Assembly (NCBI GenBank): GCA_963625685.1
Contig: CAVFTR010000002.1
Coordinates: 116,938 to 180,937, forward strand
Direction: 5' to 3'
Source of the DNA: F23-B02 sp963625685
GTDB taxonomy: Bacteria > Bacillota > Clostridia > Oscillospirales > Oscillospiraceae
DNA: 64,000 nucleotides
Shown: one piece after another, positions 48,714 to 57,312 of the stretch
Layout of the letters: each line of letters starts with the position of its first letter
Numbering within the stretch: the first letter of the stretch is position 1
The notes under the pieces: generated by a model
Told to the model about the DNA's origin: nothing
Database searches by the model: none
What the model saw: the letters and a program-made list of their open reading frames with translations, nothing else
Program-made: the position numbers and the translations under genes

Positions 48714-50087
48714 ATGAAAAACGACCTTATTTCAAAAATAGACAGCGACAGTCCGCTGCTGCACAAGGCGCATGTCGGCGACGAGATAGTAAAGATAAAC
48801 GGGAACCTTATCCATGACGTGCTCGACTACAAGTATTTTTCCTACGAGCCGCTGCTGCATATAACGCTGCGCAGACCGGACGGTACGGAGCATACGGTGC
48901 GCGTCGAAAAGCCCGAGGGACGCGATCTCGGCCTTGAATTTGCCGAGTATCTTATGGACAAGCCCAGAAGCTGCGCGAACAACTGCCTGTTCTGCTTTAT
49001 CGACCAGCTGCCCAAGGGCATGCGGAAGACCATGTACTTCAAGGACGACGACGCCCGTCTGAGCTTCCTGCTGGGAAATTACATCACGCTCACGAACCTC
49101 TCCGAGCGCGAGATACAGCGAATAATCGACCTGCACATAAGTCCGGTGAACATATCCGTCCATGCGACCGACCCGGAGCTGCGCATAAAGCTCCTGCAGA
49201 ATAAAAACGCGGGCAGCTGCGTCGATATCATGCGCCGCTTCGCAGGAGGCGGCATCGTCATGAACTGCCAGATCGTCTGCTGCCCGGGGCTCAACGACGG
49301 CAGGGCGCTCATGCGCACGATGGAGGAGCTCGCGGCGATGCACCCGGCGGTGCACAGCGTGTCGATCGTCCCCGTGGGGCTCACAAAGTACCGCGAGGGC
49401 CTGTATCCGCTCACGCCGTTCACGCCGGAGCACTCGGCAGAGACGATAGACATGGTCACGGCCTTCGGCGACGAGTGCGTCGAAAAATTCGGGACGCGGA
49501 TATTCTTCTGCTCGGACGAGATGTACCTGTGCGCAGGCCGCGAGCTTCCCGAGGACGATTTCTACGAGGAGCACACGCAGCTTGAAAACGGCGTCGGCAT
49601 GATACGGCTGCTCGAGCGCGAGTTCAAAAGCGCGCTGAGCCTGTCCGAAGAGCCGGACGGACTTGCCTTTTCGATCGCCTGCGGTACCTCCGCCGCGCCG
49701 TGCCTTGAAAAACTTGTTTGTATGGCGGCCGAAAAGTATGATAATATAAACGGCAGGGTATACGCCATACGAAACGACTTTTTCGGCGGCGGCGTGAACG
49801 TCTCCGGCCTTATAACGGGACAGGATCTCATAGCCCAGCTCAAGGGCAGGGAGCTCGGCGAGCGGCTTTTTGTGTCGCAGAACATGCTGCGCCGCGAGGA
49901 GCTCGATTTTCTTGACGACGTAACGCTCGAGGAGGCCGTCGAGGCCCTCGGCGTTCCCATATACCCCATAGAATCGGACGGCTTCGCCCTCTGGGACGCC
50001 ATGAGCGGCGATAAGCTGCCCGAGGTGAGGATACCCGTCCGCTCGCCGGAGCGGCGGCAGTATTATAAATACAATCAGAATCGATAA
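48714..50087 (+). CDS. DUF512 radical SAM-like iron-sulfur protein with PDZ-like domain
   Basis: A 457-residue protein. The N-terminus resembles a PDZ domain (GDEIVKINGNLIHDVLDYKY). The radical SAM cysteines are C87, C91 and C94 in SCANNCLFCFIDQLPKGMRK (Cx3Cx2C). The C-terminal DUF512 part includes GVGMIRLLEREFKSALSLSE and VLNVSGL-like strands (GGGVNVSGLITGQDLIAQLK). This family regularly precedes der in Clostridia, as here, but its reaction is unknown. AAGGAGG at its 3' end serves der. Confidence 0.92.
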   Translation: MKNDLISKIDSDSPLLHKAHVGDEIVKINGNLIHDVLDYKYFSYEPLLHITLRRPDGTEHTVRVEKPEGRDLGLEFAEYLMDKPRSCANNCLFCFIDQLPKGMRKTMYFKDDDARLSFLLGNYITLTNLSEREIQRIIDLHISPVNISVHATDPELRIKLLQNKNAGSCVDIMRRFAGGGIVMNCQIVCCPGLNDGRALMRTMEELAAMHPAVHSVSIVPVGLTKYREGLYPLTPFTPEHSAETIDMVTAFGDECVEKFGTRIFFCSDEMYLCAGRELPEDDFYEEHTQLENGVGMIRLLEREFKSALSLSEEPDGLAFSIACGTSAAPCLEKLVCMAAEKYDNINGRVYAIRNDFFGGGVNVSGLITGQDLIAQLKGRELGERLFVSQNMLRREELDFLDDVTLEEAVEALGVPIYPIESDGFALWDAMSGDKLPEVRIPVRSPERRQYYKYNQNR

Positions 50088-50101
50088 GGAGGTCTGTGCT
50101 T

Positions 50102-51427
50102 ATGTCAAAGCCTCTCATAGCCATTGTCGGCAGGCCCAATGTGGGAAAGAGCATGCTTTTCAACAAGCTGTGCGGCCGCCGTCTGTCCATAGTCGAGGAC
50201 ACGCCCGGCGTCACCCGAGACAGGCTGTATGCCGAGTGCGAATGGCTCGGAAGAAAATTCAATATCGTCGACACCGGCGGCATCGAGCCGGCGACGGATA
50301 ACGAGATACTCATGTTCATGCGCGAGCAGGCCAATATCGCCATAAGCGCGGCCGACGTCATCGTTTTGGTGACCGACGTCCGCACGGGCGTCACGGCGGC
50401 GGACAAGGACGTCGCCAATATGCTGCTGCGCTCGGGAAAGCCGACGGTGCTCGCTGTCAACAAGATGGATTCGACCGGCAGAACAGACCCCGCCATATAC
50501 GAGTTCTACGAGCTCGGCCTCGGCGACCCGATAGCCGTGTCGGCAGTCCACGGCCACGGCACGGGCGATCTTCTCGACGAGTGCATGAAGTACTTCCCGC
50601 CCGAGGAAGCCGACGAGGAGGACGACGACCGCATCAAGGTCGCCGTTATCGGAAAGCCGAACGTCGGCAAGTCCTCGCTGGTAAACCATATCCTTGGTGA
50701 GCAGCGCGTCATCGTCAGCAATGTCGCCGGCACGACGCGCGACGCCGTCGACTCCGAGGTGGATAACAAATACGGCAGCTACGTGTTCATAGACACCGCT
50801 GGTATCCGCCGCAAGAGCAGGGTGGACGAGCGTGTTGAGAAGTTTTCGGTAATGCGCGCGCAGATGGCGATAGAGCGTGCCGACGTGTGCATAATCATGA
50901 TCGACGCACGCGAGGGCGTGACCGAGCAGGATACGAAGATAGCGGGACTTGCGCATGAATCCGGCAAGGCCAGCATCGTCGTCGTCAACAAGTGGGACCT
51001 CGTCGAGAAGGAGACGGGCACCATGGAGAAGATGCGCAAGGAGGTCATGCGCGACCTCAGCTTCATGAGCTATGCGCCGGTGCTGTTCATCTCCGCCAGG
51101 ACCGGCCAGCGCACCGACAGGATATTCGAGCTTGTAAATTTCGTGAACGACCAGAGCAATATGCGCATAACGACCGGCATGCTCAACGACGTGCTCGCCG
51201 ACGCGCAGGCGCGTGTGCAGCCGCCCACGGACAAGGGCAGGAGGCTCAAGATATATTACATGACGCAGACCGGCATAAAGCCGCCCAATTTCGTGATCTT
51301 CTGCAACAGCCGCGAGCTGTTCCACTTCTCGTACCAGCGCTATATCGAAAACCAGATCCGCGCCGTGTTCGGACTCGAGGGCACGCCGATACGCATGGTC
51401 ATACGGCAGAAGGGGGATAAGCAATGA
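50102..51427 (+). CDS. der: Ribosome-assembly GTPase Der (EngA)
   Basis: A 441-residue tandem GTPase for 50S maturation. GTPase 1: GRPNVGKSMLFNKLCGRRLS, DTGG, NKMD. GTPase 2: GKPNVGKSSLVNHILGEQRV, DTAGIRRK, NKWD. The C-terminal KH-like domain follows (GRRLKIYYMTQTGIKPPNFV). The ATG at 50102 lies 7 bases after AAGGAGGT. Its stop overlaps the PlsY-like start by 4 bases. Confidence 0.97.
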   Translation: MSKPLIAIVGRPNVGKSMLFNKLCGRRLSIVEDTPGVTRDRLYAECEWLGRKFNIVDTGGIEPATDNEILMFMREQANIAISAADVIVLVTDVRTGVTAADKDVANMLLRSGKPTVLAVNKMDSTGRTDPAIYEFYELGLGDPIAVSAVHGHGTGDLLDECMKYFPPEEADEEDDDRIKVAVIGKPNVGKSSLVNHILGEQRVIVSNVAGTTRDAVDSEVDNKYGSYVFIDTAGIRRKSRVDERVEKFSVMRAQMAIERADVCIIMIDAREGVTEQDTKIAGLAHESGKASIVVVNKWDLVEKETGTMEKMRKEVMRDLSFMSYAPVLFISARTGQRTDRIFELVNFVNDQSNMRITTGMLNDVLADAQARVQPPTDKGRRLKIYYMTQTGIKPPNFVIFCNSRELFHFSYQRYIENQIRAVFGLEGTPIRMVIRQKGDKQ

Positions 51428-52080
51428 CTCCATTACTGCTTGCTCTTACGGCCGTCATCGCCTATTCCTTCGGCAGCCTCAGCACGCCGATACTGTCCTC
51501 GCATATCTATTTCCATGAAAACGTGCTCAACTACAGCCGCGACAACGCCGGCATAACGCGCTTTCTCAAGCGCCACGGCCGCAGGGGCGTCGGCGTCATA
51601 GTCATTATCGAGGCGCTGAAGGTCATCATCCCGGTGCTGCTCGGCAACCTTCTGCTGCTCATCGTCGACAGGGCGGATATAGGAGCCGCGCTCGCGCTGT
51701 TCTGCGTCGTGCTGGGCACGAATTTTCCGATACTGTACCGCTTTCACGGCGAGCACAGCCTGCTGGCTATGGCGATAGGAAGCTTCTTTATAAGCAGCGA
51801 GGTCGCCTTTGCGGGAGTGATCGTGTTCGTGGTCGTGTATCTTTTCAGCCGCTATATATCTCTCTCGGCGCTGCTCTCGGCGCTTATGATGTTTTTGGTG
51901 TCGGTCATGAGCGTGGACGACTCGATAGTGAGGACCGTGTATGCGCTGACCTGCCTGCTCGTCGTGATCGAGTACCGCAAAAGCATCCTGCGCCTTGTAA
52001 AGCATAAGGAGAAAAAGTTCCGCTATGAAGAGGACGTGACGTATATGTTCGACGACGATTACGGCAGCGGACAAAATTAA
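51424..52080 (+). CDS. PlsY-like membrane protein with degenerate acyltransferase motifs
   Basis: A 218-residue protein with five or six helices at the position, just after der, where plsY (glycerol-3-phosphate acyltransferase) sits in Clostridia. The usual glycine-rich loop GSGNxGATN is here YSRDNAGITRF. The second motif (GHxFPxFxxFKGGKG) reads GTNFPILYRFHGEHS, losing the histidine and the GGKG. The third motif (HRxNIxRLxxGxE) reads YRKSILRLVKHKEKK. The fold is probably kept while catalysis may be altered or lost. A true plsY may lie elsewhere. Confidence 0.8.
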   Translation: MTPLLLALTAVIAYSFGSLSTPILSSHIYFHENVLNYSRDNAGITRFLKRHGRRGVGVIVIIEALKVIIPVLLGNLLLLIVDRADIGAALALFCVVLGTNFPILYRFHGEHSLLAMAIGSFFISSEVAFAGVIVFVVVYLFSRYISLSALLSALMMFLVSVMSVDDSIVRTVYALTCLLVVIEYRKSILRLVKHKEKKFRYEEDVTYMFDDDYGSGQN

Positions 52081-52093
52081 TTTAAATTAACAG

Positions 52094-52122
52094 TTGACAA
52101 TACGCCCCCGGTCTGCTAAAAT
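52094..52122 (+). promoter_or_regulatory. Promoter of tRNA-Ala
   Basis: TTGACA (52094-52099), 17 bases, TAAAAT (52117-52122), about 14 bases before the tRNA. Confidence 0.85.
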
Positions 52123-52135
52123 AACCAATGCGTCT

Positions 52136-52211
<76 letters not shown>

Positions 52212-52214
52212 GAC

Positions 52215-52246
52215 AAAAGACCGTGGATATCATCCCCGGTCTTTTC
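52215..52246 (+). terminator. Terminator directly after tRNA-Ala
   Basis: AAAAGACCG and CGGTCTTTT form a 9-bp stem, ending in TTTT. Confidence 0.75.
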
Positions 52247-52273
52247 GCTTTATCAGGCCCGCTTCGGAGCGGA

Positions 52274-52289
52274 CCGCTTATCTCCACCA
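52274..52289 (+). repeat. Duplicate of the tRNA-Ala 3' end (att-like remnant)
   Basis: CCGCTTATCTCCACCA repeats exactly the last 16 bases of the tRNA gene (52196-52211), 78 bases downstream. Both copies are followed by AAAGACCG at the start of a terminator, so the duplicated unit is tRNA 3' end plus terminator. Confidence 0.75.
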
Positions 52290-52325
52290 AAAAAGACCGG
52301 GGGTACGGCCCCCGGTCTTTTTTTG
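52288..52325 (+). terminator. Second terminator in the duplicated tRNA-Ala tail
   Basis: AAAGACCGGGGG and CCCCCGGTCTTT form a 12-bp stem followed by TTTTT. Confidence 0.92.
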
Positions 52326-52347
52326 CCGTTTTGTGCGGCGCACGCTC

Positions 52348-52376
52348 TTGAAATGTGTGGCAAATGCGTGTATATT
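52348..52376 (+). promoter_or_regulatory. Promoter of larBEC
   Basis: TTGAAA (52348-52353), 17 bases, TATATT (52371-52376). Confidence 0.6.
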
Positions 52377-52423
52377 CTAATCATTAAAAAACTATCAAAA
52401 ACAGAATGCAGAGAGGAGCGCAC

Positions 52424-53176
52424 ATGGATAAGCACGAGCTCACGGAGCTTTTGAACTGCGTGGCAGACGGGAGCGTCAGCCCGGACGACGCGGCGCTGAA
52501 GCTGAAAATGCAGCCGTTTCAGGAGGTCGGAGGCTACGCCAGGGTGGACCACCACCGCGGCATACGCCAGGGCGTGCCGGAGGTCATATACGGCGAGGGC
52601 AAGGCCAGGGAGCATATTCTCGGCATAGCCAAGGCAATGCTCAAAAATCATCAGCAGACGATACTCATAACGCGCCTTAGCGAAGAGGCGGCGGAGTACA
52701 TAAAGGCCGAGCTCCCGCTGGAGTACAACAGCATGGCGCGCATCGGCATAATAGGCCGGATCCCGGAGCCCAGCGGCAGGGGACGCATCGTCGTCGCGAC
52801 CGGCGGCACGAGCGACATCCCCGTCGCGGAGGAGGCGGCCATGACGGCCGAGGCCCTCGGCAACGACGTTCTGCGTCTGTACGACGTGGGCGTTTCGGGC
52901 ATACACCGTCTGCTTGCGAACATGGACGTCGTCATGAGCGCCCGCGTGATCATCGCCGTCGCCGGTATGGAGGGCGCGCTGCCGTCCGTCGTCGGCGGCC
53001 TTGCCGACTGCCCGGTGATAGCCGTGCCGACGAGCGTGGGCTACGGCGCGTCCTTCGGCGGCGTCGCGGCGCTTTTGAGCATGCTCAACTCCTGCGCGAG
53101 CGGCATGTCGGTGGTGAACATCGACAACGGCTTCGGCGCGGGCTACCTCGCCAGCATGATAAATCACCTTGACTGA
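52424..53176 (+). CDS. larB: Nickel-pincer cofactor biosynthesis protein LarB
   Basis: A protein of about 250 residues that carboxylates and hydrolyses nicotinic acid adenine dinucleotide, the first step to the nickel-pincer nucleotide. The PurE-like C-terminal domain is clear: RIVVATGGTSDIPVAEEAAM, NDVLRLYDVGVSGIHRLLAN, VIIAVAGMEGALPSVVGGLA, and VIAVPTSVGYGASFGGVAAL. The GAGGAG site sets ATG 52424; an ATG at 52406 has no site. It is first in the larB-larE-larC order. Confidence 0.95.
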   Translation: MDKHELTELLNCVADGSVSPDDAALKLKMQPFQEVGGYARVDHHRGIRQGVPEVIYGEGKAREHILGIAKAMLKNHQQTILITRLSEEAAEYIKAELPLEYNSMARIGIIGRIPEPSGRGRIVVATGGTSDIPVAEEAAMTAEALGNDVLRLYDVGVSGIHRLLANMDVVMSARVIIAVAGMEGALPSVVGGLADCPVIAVPTSVGYGASFGGVAALLSMLNSCASGMSVVNIDNGFGAGYLASMINHLD

Positions 53177-53177
53177 T

Positions 53178-53933
53178 ATGGAGCTTAAAGATTTTTTCAG
53201 CGAGCACGGCAGGGTGGCGCTGGCCTTTTCCGGCGGCGCGGACTCGTCGTACCTGCTGTACGCCGCCGCCTCATGCGGCGCGGATGTACGGCCGTACTAC
53301 GTAAGAACGCAGTTTCAGCCGGAGTTCGAGCGCGAGGACGCGAGACGGCTCGCAGCAGAGCTCAATGCCGCTGTGCACGAGATAAGCGTCGACATTCTGC
53401 AATTTGACGATATCGCCGGCAACCCCTCAAACCGCTGCTATTACTGCAAAAAGCGCATCATGCGCGCCGTCCGTGCCGCGGCGGCCGCCGACGGCTATGA
53501 CACCGTCATCGACGGCACGAATGCCAGCGACGACTGCGGCGACAGGCCGGGCATGAGGGCGCTTGCGGAGGAAGGAGTCCTCTCGCCGCTCAGACTGTGC
53601 GGCATAACAAAGGATAGGCTGCGCGAGCTCTCGCGCGAGGCGGGACTGTTCACGTGGGATAAGCCCGCCTACGCCTGCCTTGCGACGCGCGTCCCGGCTG
53701 GCGAAAGGATAACGGCTCGGAAGCTCGCGGCGGTCGAGGAGAGCGAAGGCTATCTGTTCTCACTCGGCTTCACGGACTTCCGCGTGCGCCTGCGCGGCGG
53801 CGTCGCGCTGCTGCAATTTACCGAAAAGCAGCACAAAAAAGCGGAAAACGAGCTGGAGACGATAAAAGCGGAGCTTTCAAAGCATTTTGCCGCCGTGGAG
53901 CTCGATCCGCAGGCGAGGGAGGAGAGTAAATGA
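53178..53933 (+). CDS. larE: ATP-dependent sacrificial sulfur transferase LarE
   Basis: A PP-loop protein of about 251 residues that donates sulfur to the pincer precursor. The PP-loop is LAFSGGADSSYLL (residues about 15-27). GTNASDDCGDRPGMRAL matches the conserved central motif, and DKPAYACLATRVPAGERIT carries a cysteine (about C167) at or near the position of the sacrificial cysteine. NRCYYCKK gives a further CxxC pair. ATG 53178 follows the larB stop by one base; no clear ribosome site, so coupling to larB is likely. Confidence 0.94.
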   Translation: MELKDFFSEHGRVALAFSGGADSSYLLYAAASCGADVRPYYVRTQFQPEFEREDARRLAAELNAAVHEISVDILQFDDIAGNPSNRCYYCKKRIMRAVRAAAAADGYDTVIDGTNASDDCGDRPGMRALAEEGVLSPLRLCGITKDRLRELSREAGLFTWDKPAYACLATRVPAGERITARKLAAVEESEGYLFSLGFTDFRVRLRGGVALLQFTEKQHKKAENELETIKAELSKHFAAVELDPQAREESK

Positions 53934-55102
53934 AAACGCTGTACATCGACTGTGCAATGGGCTGCGCCGGGGATATGCTCACCGCCGCGCTCCTTGAGCT
54001 GCACCCCGACAGGGACGGCTTTATCAGCCGCATGAACGCCGCTCTCGGCGGCAGAGCGGTGCTGTCGGCAGGGCCCGATTCAAAATGCGGCGTTATGGGA
54101 ACGCATGTCAGCGTCCTCATAGACGGACGGGAGGAGGGCGAGCCCGAACATCATCACCATACTCACACGAGCGTTGCCGAGCTCATGGCTTTTATAGACG
54201 CCGTGCCGCTTGAGGATACGGTGAAGGAAAACGCAAAAGCCGTGTATTCGCTCATAGCCGGGGCCGAGAGCAGGGTCCACGGAAGGGAGATAGAGAATAT
54301 CCACCTCCACGAGGTCGGCTCGCTCGACGCGCTGGCGGATGTGCTGAGCGTGTGTGAGCTGATGTATGAGCTCGCACCGGAAAAGGTGCTCGCCTCGCCG
54401 GTGAACGTCGGCTCGGGCTTTGTAAAATGCGCGCACGGCGTACTGCCGGTCCCCGCGCCCGCGACGGAGCTCATTCTGCGCGGCGCGCCGATATACTCCG
54501 GCGAGATAAGATCGGAGCTGTGTACTCCGACAGGCGCGGCGCTGCTCCGGCATTTCGCCGAAGACTTCGTCCCCATGCCGCCGCTCAGGGTGGAGCGCGC
54601 AGGCTGCGGCACGGGCAAAAAGGACCTTGAGGCGGCAAACGTCGTGCGCGTCCTTTTCGGCGATACGGAGGACGAAACGGAGCAGGTCGCGGAGCTTTCC
54701 TGCAACCTCGACGATATGACGCCCGAGGAGCTCGCCTTCGCGATGGAGAGGCTTTTCGAGCTCGGCGCGCTGGATGTGTATTTCACCGATATCGGCATGA
54801 AAAAAAGCAGGCCCGGTGTGATGCTCAGCTGCATGTGCCGGATGGAAAAGCGCGAGGAAATGCTCAGGGGCATATTCAAATACACGACGACCCTCGGCGT
54901 TCGGGAGCATATCTGCCGAAGGTACAGCCTCGGCCGCAGCCTTGAGACCGTGCAGACGCAGTACGGCCCCGTGCGCGTAAAAAGCGCCGCGGGCTTCGGC
55001 GTGAAGCGCTCAAAGCCCGAGTACGACGATCTTGCCGGAGCGGCGAGGGAGAGCGGCAAAACGCTTGCCGAGATAAGAAACGCCGTATACCGCTCAGAAT
55101 GA
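53930..55102 (+). CDS. larC: Nickel insertion protein LarC (single-frame)
   Basis: A 390-residue protein inserting nickel into the pincer nucleotide with CTP. The start LYIDCAMGCAGDMLTAALLE is typical, and an internal histidine-rich stretch (EPEHHHHTHTSVAEL) likely binds nickel. HLHEVGSLDALADVLSVCEL and CNLDDMTPEELAFAMERLFE mark the LarC1 and LarC2 parts. In some species these are joined by programmed frameshifting; here they are one frame. It overlaps larE by 4 bases and ends at a 17-bp hairpin. No larA is in the window. Confidence 0.95.
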   Translation: MKTLYIDCAMGCAGDMLTAALLELHPDRDGFISRMNAALGGRAVLSAGPDSKCGVMGTHVSVLIDGREEGEPEHHHHTHTSVAELMAFIDAVPLEDTVKENAKAVYSLIAGAESRVHGREIENIHLHEVGSLDALADVLSVCELMYELAPEKVLASPVNVGSGFVKCAHGVLPVPAPATELILRGAPIYSGEIRSELCTPTGAALLRHFAEDFVPMPPLRVERAGCGTGKKDLEAANVVRVLFGDTEDETEQVAELSCNLDDMTPEELAFAMERLFELGALDVYFTDIGMKKSRPGVMLSCMCRMEKREEMLRGIFKYTTTLGVREHICRRYSLGRSLETVQTQYGPVRVKSAAGFGVKRSKPEYDDLAGAARESGKTLAEIRNAVYRSE

Positions 55103-55141
55103 AAAAGCTCAGGGCCCGTTTTGCGGGCCCTGAGCTTTTTA
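55102..55141. terminator. Bidirectional terminator between larC and the histidine kinase
   Basis: AAAAAGCTCAGGGCCCG and CGGGCCCTGAGCTTTTT form a perfect 17-bp stem with T-runs on both sides. Confidence 0.94.
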
Positions 55142-56473
55142 TCAGATAACGACGGTGAAGCAGCTGCCCTCGCCGGGGGAGGAGACGACGCTCACCGAGC
55201 CGCCGTGCAGCTCGGCGATCTCCTTTACCAGCGGCAATCCGAGGCCGCTGCCGGAGTTTTCGCTCCGCGAGGCGTCGGCCTGCCAGAAGCGCTGCCACGC
55301 CTTTTCCTGTTCCTCGGTGCTCATGCCTATGCCGTCGTCGCGCACGCTGAGCGCGGCCTTTCCGTATGCGCCGCGAAGCACGAGCCATATATTCCCGCCC
55401 TCTCTGCCGTAGCGGTAGGCATTCTGCAGAAGATTCTGTACAAGGCTTGCGAAAAGCTGGGCGTTGAAGCGCGCGCTTATTCCATCGGAAATGTCCGTGT
55501 GCAGGCTTATGCCGCGCTTATCCTCGGGTATATAGTCCTCGCAGACCTCGCGCACGAGCCCCGACAGGTCGCCCTCCTCGAGCGGATAGCGCTCCGTGCC
55601 CTGCTGAAGGCGCGTAAGGCTCAGCAGATGGCTGACGAGCATGGACATATTGTCCGCCTGCTCGTCTATGACGGTGAGCGTTTCGATAAATTCCTCGCGG
55701 CTGAGCTCCTTGCGCTTTGCGCGGCCGCAGCCGGCCTTTATCACGGCTATTGGCGTGCGCAGCTCGTGCGACGCATCGGAGGTGAACTGCTTTTCCGCGG
55801 AAAAGGAGCGCTCGAGCCTGTCGAACATGCCGTCAAAGGTGCTTGCAAGCGCCATGAGCTCGGAGGGGCCGCTGCGCAGGGCTATGCGCTGCGTAAGGTC
55901 GCTGCCGTCGCTTATGGAGTTTGCCGTCTGAGTTATCTTCTCCACGGGGTCGAAGGCGCGCTTTGCTATTATCCAGCCGCCTATGACGCTTATTATCAGC
56001 AGCGCCGGAAGCAGGGTCAGGGTCATCGCAATGACCGTATGCGCGGCGCCTGAGTCGTCGTTTTCCGGAGCTATGCCGCGTATCCACACCGGCTGCCCGT
56101 CGAAGGTCTCAAGCTGCGCGTCGTAGACGTAAAATTTATCGCCGTCGATCGAAACGGCCTGCAGCTCGTACTCGTCGAAGGGGATATCCGATGGGGTAAG
56201 ACCGTCGACGACAACGCCGCGCAGGAGCGAGCCGCTCTCGTCGTAAAACGCGCAGTAGACGCCCTTTGTATAAAAATCGACCTCGTCCCAGGCGATCTCG
56301 CTGCGCTCGGTCTCAAATCTGCGCTCGTTGTTCACAACGCTGTCTATAAGGCGCTCGGCCGAGTCGTCTACGAGCCCCTTCTGGTCGACCCAGATGACGA
56401 ATACGAGCATCACCAGCGACAAAAGCAGCATCATGGCGGCTATCCAGACCGTAAGTCTGAGCTTTGCGGACAT
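55142..56473 (-). CDS. Two-component sensor histidine kinase
   Basis: A 443-residue kinase. It has an N-terminal helix (LTVWIAAMMLLLSLVMLVFV), an extracellular sensor of about 110 residues, and a second helix (LTLLPALLIISVIGGWIIA). A HAMP-like linker precedes the H-box FTSDASHELRTPIAVIKAGC with H236, the N-box LVQNLLQNAYRYG and G-boxes VRDDGIGMS and GSGLGLPLV. It is transcribed just after its response regulator (2-base gap). Confidence 0.95.
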   Translation of the reverse strand: MSAKLRLTVWIAAMMLLLSLVMLVFVIWVDQKGLVDDSAERLIDSVVNNERRFETERSEIAWDEVDFYTKGVYCAFYDESGSLLRGVVVDGLTPSDIPFDEYELQAVSIDGDKFYVYDAQLETFDGQPVWIRGIAPENDDSGAAHTVIAMTLTLLPALLIISVIGGWIIAKRAFDPVEKITQTANSISDGSDLTQRIALRSGPSELMALASTFDGMFDRLERSFSAEKQFTSDASHELRTPIAVIKAGCGRAKRKELSREEFIETLTVIDEQADNMSMLVSHLLSLTRLQQGTERYPLEEGDLSGLVREVCEDYIPEDKRGISLHTDISDGISARFNAQLFASLVQNLLQNAYRYGREGGNIWLVLRGAYGKAALSVRDDGIGMSTEEQEKAWQRFWQADASRSENSGSGLGLPLVKEIAELHGGSVSVVSSPGEGSCFTVVI

Positions 56474-56475
56474 CC

Positions 56476-57147
56476 TCAGTCCTCCCTGAGCACCCAGCCG
56501 ATGCCCCAGACGGTGTGTATGAGCTTTTTGTCAAAGCCCTCGTCTATCTTTTTGCGCAGATAGCCGATGTAGACGTTGACGACGTTCGAGCCGCCCTCGT
56601 ACTTGTAGTTCCAGAGATTGTTCTCTATCTGCTCGCGGGAGAGCACCATGCCCTTGTTGCGGATCATGAACTCGAGCAGGGCGTATTCCTTCGCGGTGAG
56701 GTCTATGCTCCTTCCGCCGCGGGTGACCTGCTTTGCGGCGATATCCACGCTGAGGTCTGCAAGCTCGTACACGTTCGAGTGATTGTCTCCGCTCTTGCGC
56801 GCCATGACGTGGAGGACGGCTATCAGCTCGCGGAAGTCGAAGGGCTTGACCATGTAGTAATCGCCGCCGGACTCGAGCCCGCGCACCTTGTCGGAAACGC
56901 TGTCGCGCGAGGTCAGATACACCACCGGCGTTCTGCAGCCTCTCTCGCGTATCCTGCGCACAAACTCGAAGCCGTCCATTTTCGGCATCATTATATCGAG
57001 CACTATAACGTCGTATTCCGCACATTCGCACAGCTCCAGCGCCTCAAGTCCGTTGAAGCAGGAGTCCACGCTGTAGCCCTCGTCGAGTATGGCCTCGGAT
57101 ATCATCCTGTTAAGGTGCTTTTCGTCTTCAACAACAAGCGTTCTCAT
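56476..57147 (-). CDS. OmpR-family response regulator
   Basis: A 223-residue regulator. The receiver is intact (VVEDEKHL acid pocket, D51 in VIVLDIMMPKMDGF, lysine in MVKPFDFREL). The winged-helix output domain follows (AKEYALLEFMIRNKGMVLSR, then GGSNVVNVYIGYLRKKID). It starts at ATG 57147, divergent from the large SLH surface protein. That arrangement suggests, without proving, that this pair responds to envelope state and controls the surface protein. Confidence 0.95.
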   Translation of the reverse strand: MRTLVVEDEKHLNRMISEAILDEGYSVDSCFNGLEALELCECAEYDVIVLDIMMPKMDGFEFVRRIRERGCRTPVVYLTSRDSVSDKVRGLESGGDYYMVKPFDFRELIAVLHVMARKSGDNHSNVYELADLSVDIAAKQVTRGGRSIDLTAKEYALLEFMIRNKGMVLSREQIENNLWNYKYEGGSNVVNVYIGYLRKKIDEGFDKKLIHTVWGIGWVLRED

Positions 57148-57202
57148 TTCTTCATCCTCCGGTTTCCCGCTTTTCCACTTATTTTATTTGCGAAAAAATA
57201 TA

Positions 57203-57231
57203 TTGTCAATGCTCTTTAATTAATTTATAAT
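57203..57231 (+). promoter_or_regulatory. Promoter of the SLH/GLUG surface protein
   Basis: TTGTCA (57203-57208), 17 bases, TATAAT (57226-57231), giving about 75 bases of leader before AAGGAGG at 57298-57304. Confidence 0.8.
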
Positions 57232-57312
57232 ATTTGTGTTATAGTTTAAACATGGATCACTATGTGACCCTGAGCGAGAATACTGACAGATACCCTCAAG
57301 GAGGACTAAAGC

